A DNA stretch of 64,000 nucleotides from Streptomyces sp. NBC_01429 (GTDB lineage Bacteria > Actinomycetota > Actinomycetes > Streptomycetales > Streptomycetaceae), in the NCBI RefSeq assembly GCF_036231945.1, contig NZ_CP109599.1:6475501-6539500 (forward strand). The letters run 5' to 3'. Shown here one piece after another: positions 58,564 to 64,000 of the stretch; the first letter of the stretch is position 1, and every line of letters begins with the position of its first letter. The translations under genes and the position numbers were made by a program. The notes beneath the pieces are model-generated. The model ran no database searches. It saw only the letters and a list, made by a program, of their open reading frames with translations, and was not told the origin of the DNA.

Positions 58564-59355
58564 TTACGTCAGGACCCAGTTGTAGTAGCCGCCGGCCAGC
58601 GCGCCGCCGATCAGCGGGGCCACCACGGGTATCCAGGCGTAGCTCCAGTCGGAGCCGCCCTTGTTGGGCAGCGGGAGCAGCGCGTGGACGATGCGCGGTC
58701 CCAGGTCACGGGCGGGGTTGATGGCGTAACCGGTCGGGCCGCCCAGCGACAGACCGATGCTGACCACGACGAACGCGGTGATCAGCACCCCCAGCACGCC
58801 GAGACCGTTGCCCTTGTCGTTGAGCCCCTGCGTGAGGATCGCGATGACCAGCACGAAGGTCGCGATGACCTCCGTGAGCAGGTTCTGCGCCACGTTCCGG
58901 ACCTCGGGTCCCGTGGAGAAGATGCCGAGGACGGGCCCCGCCGCGGGAGCCGACTTCTGGTCGACCATCCCCTCGACCCGCGGCTGCGAGGCCACGATCT
59001 CCGGGTCGGTGAGATGCGCCTTGAACTGTCCCTGGTAGGCCACCCAGACCAGGAAAGCACCGATCATCGCTCCCAGCAGCTGGGAGCCGATGTAGAGAGG
59101 GACATCGCTCCACTTGGTGCCGCCCTCGATCGCGAGACCGAGGGTGACGGCCGGGTTCAGATGGGCCCCCGAGAGCGGTGCCGACAGATAGGCACCGACC
59201 ATGACGGCGAAGCCCCAGCCGAAGCTGATGGCCAGCCATCCCGCGTTCTGGGCCTTGGAACGCTTGAGAACAACCCCGGCGACTACGCCGCCACCGAGCA
59301 GGATCAACAGGGCGGTACCTGTGACCTCGCCTATGAAGATGTCGAAGTTGGACAC
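58564..59355 (-). CDS. glpF: Glycerol facilitator (aquaporin family)
   Basis: A 263-residue MIP channel with six membrane helices and both half-helix motifs, SGAHLNPAVTLG and GYAINPARDLGPRI. The Arg after the second NPA and Asp in NPARD mark an aquaglyceroporin. GTG at VSNFDIF chosen with AAGGAG eight bases upstream; upstream in-frame codons do not look like protein. First gene of the operon, with GylR sites about 125 bases upstream. Confidence 0.93.
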   Translation of the reverse strand: MSNFDIFIGEVTGTALLILLGGGVVAGVVLKRSKAQNAGWLAISFGWGFAVMVGAYLSAPLSGAHLNPAVTLGLAIEGGTKWSDVPLYIGSQLLGAMIGAFLVWVAYQGQFKAHLTDPEIVASQPRVEGMVDQKSAPAAGPVLGIFSTGPEVRNVAQNLLTEVIATFVLVIAILTQGLNDKGNGLGVLGVLITAFVVVSIGLSLGGPTGYAINPARDLGPRIVHALLPLPNKGGSDWSYAWIPVVAPLIGGALAGGYYNWVLT

Positions 59356-59479
59356 CCGAGACTCCTTCGTCCAGGGGGGAGGACAAACCTCCGGTTCGCA
59401 CCAGATGGTCCGCGCCCTCATGGGGAGGGCGATGCCGGCCCATGGCGTTGTCACACACTAACTCGTATTACCGGCAAGT

Positions 59480-59503
59480 GTTCGACAATGCCGACCGTTG
59501 AAC
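59480..59503. promoter_or_regulatory. Probable GylR operator before glpF
   Basis: GTTCGAC-N10-GTTGAAC, an imperfect inverted repeat. The first 12 bases, GTTCGACAATGC, recur exactly at the gylR start region (60371). About 125 bases before glpF. Confidence 0.6.
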
Positions 59504-59585
59504 GGCAGTTTTGTCCTTGGGGCGACCCTCCGTCAAGAGTTCGGTGGTCGAAACCTCGATCAATACCGATGATCGGGCATACCGC

Positions 59586-60350
59586 TCAAAAGCGCCCGGC
59601 GCCGATGTCCCGGGACACGGCCCGCGCGCACTCGCGTACGGCGGCCACCAGCTCGGGCCGCAGTTCGCCCGAGGGGCAGAGCCGTTCCACCGCTCCGGTG
59701 ATGGCGATGGCCCCCACCGGCATCCGCCGCCGGTCGTGGATGGGCGCGGCCACCGCGGCCACCCCCTCCCAGGTCTCCTCGACGTCCGCGGCCCAGCCGC
59801 GCGCCCTGGTCAGGTCGAGCACCGACTCGAACTCGGCCAGAGCGGTGATGGTGCGCGCGGTGAACGCCTCGCGCTCGCCCTCCACCGCCTCGCTGTGCGC
59901 CACCGGGTCGTACGCCGACAGCACCTTTCCCAGCGCGGTCGAGTGCATCGGCTGCATGGCGCCGACCTCCAGGACCTGGCGGCTGTCGTCCGGGCGGAAG
60001 ACATGGTGGACGATCAGTACGCCCTGCTGGTGGACGACGCCCAGATGGACGCTCTCGCCGCTGGAGCGGGCCAGGTCGTCGGTCCAGACGAGCGCCCTGG
60101 CGCGCAGCTCGTGCACGTCCAGGTAGCTGTTCCCCAGTCGCAGCAGCTCCGCCCCCAGCTGGTAGCGCCCGGAGGCGGCGTCCTGCTCGACGAAGCCCTC
60201 GGCCTGGAGGGTGCGCAGGATGCCGTGCGCGGTTCCCTTGGCCAGCCCCACCGAGGAGGCGATCTCGGACAGGCCGAGCCGGCGCTCGCCGCCCGCGAGC
60301 AGTCGGAGCATGGCCGCCGCCCGTTCCAGCGACTGGATGTTCTTCGCCAT
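59586..60350 (-). CDS. gylR: IclR-family glycerol operon repressor
   Basis: A 254-residue IclR protein: winged helix at about 5-60 (LRLLAGGERRLGLSEIASSVGLAKGTAHGILRTLQAEGFVEQD) and an IclR effector domain (MQPMHSTALGKVL, AAPIHDRRRMPVGAIAITGA). Upstream of and in the same direction as glpF-glpK-glpD, as in S. coelicolor, where GylR represses both itself and the operon until glycerol 3-phosphate builds up. ATG at MAKNIQSL chosen; GGAGG is nine bases upstream. Confidence 0.93.
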   Translation of the reverse strand: MAKNIQSLERAAAMLRLLAGGERRLGLSEIASSVGLAKGTAHGILRTLQAEGFVEQDAASGRYQLGAELLRLGNSYLDVHELRARALVWTDDLARSSGESVHLGVVHQQGVLIVHHVFRPDDSRQVLEVGAMQPMHSTALGKVLSAYDPVAHSEAVEGEREAFTARTITALAEFESVLDLTRARGWAADVEETWEGVAAVAAPIHDRRRMPVGAIAITGAVERLCPSGELRPELVAAVRECARAVSRDIGAGRF

Positions 60351-60370
60351 CGGACCCGGACCTCCACTAC

Positions 60371-60387
60371 GTTCGACAATGCTGAAC
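60371..60387. promoter_or_regulatory. Probable GylR autoregulatory site
   Basis: GTTCGACAATGCTGAAC (GTTC...GAAC ends), 20 bases upstream of the gylR start. Shares GTTCGACAATGC with 59480-59491. A further GATGCCGACC at 60398-60407 resembles the right side of the glpF site. Confidence 0.6.
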
Positions 60388-60586
60388 ACTATCGGTCGAT
60401 GCCGACCTTTTCTCCTCATGGAGAGGGTCTGTCAAGACCGCGCGCCCGGGAGATTCCCGTGCACAGGATGCCGTCCGCACGCTGGGACACCGCACCGGAC
60501 CGCGCCCGTCCCGGCTACGCTGGCCGGGTGCGCCTGCCACCGGTGGGCGCAAAGCCGACAGCCGTCGCAGCCCCGGGAGTACTTTC

Positions 60587-63500
60587 ATGGCCTCGTCGCC
60601 GACCCCCTCCACCGACAGCCGGACCCGTATCGACGCCCTCCGCGAGGCACTCGCCACCCGTGTGGTGGTGGCCGACGGCGCCATGGGAACGATGCTCCAG
60701 GCCCAGGATCCGACGATGGAGGACTTCCAGGATCTGGAAGGCTGCAACGAGATCCTCAACGTGACCCGCCCGGACATCGTCCGCTCCGTCCACCAGGAGT
60801 ACTTCGCCGTCGGCGTCGACTGCGTGGAGACCAACACCTTCGGCACGAACTACGCCGCGCTGGCGGAGTACGACATCCCCGAGCGTGTCCACGAGCTGGC
60901 CGAGGCGGGCGCCCGGATCGCCCGCGAGGTCGCCGACGAGTTCACCGCCTCCACCGGACAGCAGCGCTGGGTGCTCGGTTCGATGGGTCCCGGCACCAAG
61001 CTGCCGACCCTGGGCCACGCCCCCTACGTGACCCTGCGCGACGCCTACCAGCAGAACGCCGAGGGCATGATCGCCGGCGGCGCCGACGCCCTGCTGGTCG
61101 AGACCACCCAGGACCTGCTCCAGACCAAGGCCGCCGTCCTCGGCGCCCGCCGGGCCCTGGAGAGCTCCGGACTGAACCTCCCGATCATCTGCTCCGTCAC
61201 GGTGGAGACGACCGGCACGATGCTCCTCGGCTCGGAGATCGGCGCGGCCCTCACCGCCCTGGAGCCGCTCGGTATCGACATGATCGGCCTCAACTGCGCC
61301 ACCGGCCCCGCCGAGATGAGCGAGCACCTGCGCTATCTCGCCCGCCACTCCCGTATCCCGCTCTCCTGCATGCCCAACGCGGGCCTGCCCGTGCTCGGCA
61401 AGGACGGGGCGCACTACCCGCTGTCCGCCGGTGAGCTGGCCGAAGCGCAGGAGACCTTCGTACGCGAATACGGTCTGTCGCTGGTGGGCGGCTGCTGCGG
61501 CACGACCCCGGAGCACCTGCGCCAGGTCGTCGAGCGCGTCAGGGGCAAGGCCCTGACCGAGCGCACCCCGCACCCCGAGCCGGGCGCCGCCTCCCTCTAC
61601 CAGACCGTGCCGTTCCGGCAGGACACCTCGTATCTCGCGATCGGCGAGCGGACCAACGCCAACGGTTCGAAGAAGTTCCGGGAAGCCATGCTGGCGGGCC
61701 GCTGGGACGACTGTGTGGAGATGGCCCGCGACCAGATCCGCGAGGGCGCCCACCTGCTGGACCTCTGCGTCGACTACGTCGGCCGGGACGGCGTCGCCGA
61801 CATGGCCGAACTGGCGGGCCGGTTCGCCACCGCCTCCACGCTGCCGATCGTGCTCGACTCCACCGAGCTGCCCGTCCTGCGCGCCGGACTGGAGAAGCTC
61901 GGCGGCCGGGCCGTCATCAACTCCGTCAACTACGAGGACGGCGACGGACCCGAGTCGCGCTTCACCAAGGTCACCGAGCTGGCCGTCGAGCACGGCGCCG
62001 CGCTGATCGCGCTCACCATCGACGAGGAGGGCCAGGCCCGTACCGTCGAACACAAGGTCGCCATCGCCGAGCGGCTGATCACCGACCTCACCACCACGTG
62101 GGGGGTGCACGAGTCGGACATCCTCATCGACTGCCTCACCTTCACCATCTGCACCGGTCAGGAGGAGTCCCGGGGTGACGGCATCGCCACCATCGGGGCG
62201 ATCCGCGAGCTCAAGCGCCGCCACCCCGAAGTCCAGACCACGCTGGGCCTGTCGAACATCTCGTTCGGGCTGAACCCGGCGGCCCGTATCGTCCTCAACT
62301 CGGTCTTCCTGGACGAGTGCGTCAAGGCCGGGCTGGACTCCGCGATCGTGCACGCCTCGAAGATCCTGCCGATCGCGCGGCTGGAGGAGGAGCAGGTCAA
62401 GGCCGCCCACGACCTGATCTACGACCGGCGCGCCGAGGGGTACGACCCGCTCCAGAAGCTGATGGAGCTGTTCGAGGGCGTCAACACCAAGTCGATGAAG
62501 GACGGCCGGGCCGAGGAACTCCTCGCGCTGCCGCTGGACGAGCGCCTTCAGCGCCGGATCATCGACGGCGAGAAGAACGGCCTGGAGGCCGACCTCGACG
62601 AGGCGCTCGCCCTCCGGCCCGCGCTCGAGATCGTCAACGACACGCTGCTGGAGGGCATGAAGGTCGTCGGTGAACTGTTCGGCTCCGGCCAGATGCAGCT
62701 GCCGTTCGTCCTCCAGTCGGCCGAGGTCATGAAGACCGCGGTCGCGTATCTGGAACCGCACATGGAGAAGACCGACGACGACGGCAAGGGCACCATCGTG
62801 CTCGCCACCGTCCGCGGCGATGTCCACGACATCGGCAAGAACCTCGTCGACATCATCCTCTCCAACAACGGCTACAACGTGGTCAACCTCGGCATCAAGC
62901 AGCCCGTCGCCGCGATCCTGGAGGCGGCCGAGGAGCACCGGGCCGATGTCATCGGCATGTCCGGTCTGCTGGTCAAGTCCACGGTGATCATGAAGGAGAA
63001 CCTCCAGGAGCTGAACCAGCGCCGGATGGCCGCCGACTACCCGGTGATCCTCGGCGGCGCCGCGCTGACCAGGGCCTACGTCGAACAGGATCTCCATGAG
63101 ATCTACGAGGGCGAAGTCCGCTACGCGCGCGACGCGTTCGAGGGCCTGCGCCTGATGGACGCCCTGATCGCCGTCAAGCGCGGCGTCCCCGGCGCCGTGC
63201 TCCCCGACCTGAAGCAGCGCCGGGTCAAGGCCGTGCCCAGCACCGTGGTGGAGGAGCGCCCCGAGGAGGGCGCCGTCCGCTCGGACGTCGCGGTGGACAA
63301 CCCCGTCCCCGAGCCGCCGTTCTGGGGCACCCGCGTCGTCAAGGGCATCCAGCTCAAGGAGTACGCCTCCTGGCTCGACGAGGGCGCCCTCTTCAAGGGC
63401 CAGTGGGGGCTGAAGGAGTCCCGCAAGGGCGGCCCCAGCTACGAGGAGCTGGTGGAGAGCGAGGGCCGGCCCCATCTGCGCGGCTGGCTGGAGAAGATGC

Positions 63501-64000
63501 ACACCCAGAACATGCTGGAGGCGGCCGTCGTCTACGGATACTTCCCCTGTGTGTCCAAGGGCGACGACCTGATCCTGCTGAACGACGACGGCTCCGAGCG
63601 CACCCGCTTCACCTTCCCGCGCCAGCGCCGCGGCCGCCGGCTCTGCCTGGCGGACTTCTTCCGCCCGGAGGAGTCCGGCGAGACCGATGTCGTCGGCCTC
63701 CAGGTCGTCACCGTCGGCTCGAAGATCGGCGGGGCGACCGCGGAGCTGTTCGAGGCCAACGCCTACCGCGACTACCTCGAACTGCACGGGCTCTCCGTGC
63801 AGCTCGCCGAGGCGCTCGCCGAGTACTGGCACGCCCGGGTCCGCACCGAGCTGGGCTTCGCGGGCGAGGACCCGGCCGAGGTCGAGGACATGTTCGCGCT
63901 CAAGTACCGGGGAGCGCGCTTCTCGCTCGGTTACGGCGCCTGCCCCGACCTGGAGGACCGCGCCAAGATCGCCGAGCTGCTGGAGCCCGAGCGCATCGGC
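60587..64000 (+). CDS. metH: Cobalamin-dependent methionine synthase (3' partial)
   Basis: 1138 codons are present and the frame is open to the window edge; S. coelicolor MetH is about 1180, so little is missing. Domains in order: homocysteine-binding barrel (1-320; VADGAMGTMLQ, zinc Cys in GLNCATGP and VGGCCGTTPEH), pterin-binding barrel from about 350 (IGERTNANGSKKFRE, LDLCVDYVGRDG), B12 cap and Rossmann domain (RGDVHDIGKN, His near 746), then the S-adenosylmethionine activation domain (from about 900). It methylates homocysteine with methyltetrahydrofolate. ATG has GGGAG upstream. No B12 riboswitch seen in the 236-base gap before it. Confidence 0.97.
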   Translation, partial: MASSPTPSTDSRTRIDALREALATRVVVADGAMGTMLQAQDPTMEDFQDLEGCNEILNVTRPDIVRSVHQEYFAVGVDCVETNTFGTNYAALAEYDIPERVHELAEAGARIAREVADEFTASTGQQRWVLGSMGPGTKLPTLGHAPYVTLRDAYQQNAEGMIAGGADALLVETTQDLLQTKAAVLGARRALESSGLNLPIICSVTVETTGTMLLGSEIGAALTALEPLGIDMIGLNCATGPAEMSEHLRYLARHSRIPLSCMPNAGLPVLGKDGAHYPLSAGELAEAQETFVREYGLSLVGGCCGTTPEHLRQVVERVRGKALTERTPHPEPGAASLYQTVPFRQDTSYLAIGERTNANGSKKFREAMLAGRWDDCVEMARDQIREGAHLLDLCVDYVGRDGVADMAELAGRFATASTLPIVLDSTELPVLRAGLEKLGGRAVINSVNYEDGDGPESRFTKVTELAVEHGAALIALTIDEEGQARTVEHKVAIAERLITDLTTTWGVHESDILIDCLTFTICTGQEESRGDGIATIGAIRELKRRHPEVQTTLGLSNISFGLNPAARIVLNSVFLDECVKAGLDSAIVHASKILPIARLEEEQVKAAHDLIYDRRAEGYDPLQKLMELFEGVNTKSMKDGRAEELLALPLDERLQRRIIDGEKNGLEADLDEALALRPALEIVNDTLLEGMKVVGELFGSGQMQLPFVLQSAEVMKTAVAYLEPHMEKTDDDGKGTIVLATVRGDVHDIGKNLVDIILSNNGYNVVNLGIKQPVAAILEAAEEHRADVIGMSGLLVKSTVIMKENLQELNQRRMAADYPVILGGAALTRAYVEQDLHEIYEGEVRYARDAFEGLRLMDALIAVKRGVPGAVLPDLKQRRVKAVPSTVVEERPEEGAVRSDVAVDNPVPEPPFWGTRVVKGIQLKEYASWLDEGALFKGQWGLKESRKGGPSYEELVESEGRPHLRGWLEKMHTQNMLEAAVVYGYFPCVSKGDDLILLNDDGSERTRFTFPRQRRGRRLCLADFFRPEESGETDVVGLQVVTVGSKIGGATAELFEANAYRDYLELHGLSVQLAEALAEYWHARVRTELGFAGEDPAEVEDMFALKYRGARFSLGYGACPDLEDRAKIAELLEPERIG

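Noticed and set aside
60420..60586. Possible B12 riboswitch before metH
   Set aside because: I looked for a B12 box and the conserved core of cobalamin riboswitches and found neither; a covariance-model search would settle it.
60515..63832. 1105-codon open frame on the minus strand
   Set aside because: Antisense shadow of metH; residues are the usual Gly/Val/Leu/Asp-rich mirror and show no domain.
1..64000. CRISPR array or rRNA operon
   Set aside because: No evenly spaced repeat-spacer pattern and no rRNA sequence were seen; the only clustered repeats are the short ones listed.

Overview
The window is high-GC actinobacterial DNA and almost certainly a Streptomyces chromosome: GTG starts and 4-base stop/start overlaps are common, and it carries chaplins, a mycothiol ligase (mshC), a parJ-like PAC2 gene, the gyl glycerol operon and metH. 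The order chpH-chpC ... mshC, PAC2, glpD-glpK-glpF-gylR, metH agrees with what I remember of S. coelicolor SCO1675 to SCO1657. All product names come from reading motifs; no database was searched.

1-3.4 kb is a worn accessory edge: the C-terminus of a phage tail tape-measure protein, three very small Cys-containing proteins, an XRE regulator with a phospholipase-D-like C-terminal half, then broken pieces of an alkB-like dioxygenase and a Ser/Thr kinase.

3.4-30.4 kb is a dormancy/hypoxia-type island. Its content parallels the mycobacterial DosR regulon and the Streptomyces OsdR/OsdK region: a DosR-like response regulator, a double-GAF DosS-like kinase that keeps the probable haem histidine, universal stress proteins, two CBS-BON proteins, an Acg-like nitroreductase, a DUF1876 (Rv1738-like) protein, two HTH + flavin-split-barrel fusions and a zinc alcohol dehydrogenase. 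Inside it sit an overlapping operon for phosphoketolase, beta-phosphoglucomutase and a GH65 phosphorylase (phosphorolytic sugar to acetyl-phosphate) and a membrane flavin-reductase / FMN-binding protein / ApbE operon divergent from its own two-component system. A SulP transporter and one universal stress protein in the island are pseudogenes.

30.5-36.1 kb is the least familiar part. A Nudix-like protein without catalytic residues, two proteins with C-terminal winged helices, an XRE repressor-like protein, and a coupled pair (tyrosine-recombinase-like protein without most catalytic residues, plus a DDE/RNase H-like protein) lie beside the 3' end of a tRNA-Leu gene. An 18-bp palindrome occurs in both divergent intergenic regions of this cassette, which suggests one regulon.

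36.1-64 kb is core chromosome: M20 peptidase, chaplins, a RecD-like protein with a ruined Walker A motif, an aldo/keto reductase, a luciferase-like oxidoreductase, a ferritin-like protein, CorA, phosphatase, DUF3090, a PI3K-fold protein, mshC and PAC2/parJ. It is interrupted by an L-fuconate catabolic cluster with its own FadR-type regulator and matching operators, and ends with the glycerol operon and the 5' 96% or so of metH, which runs off the window.
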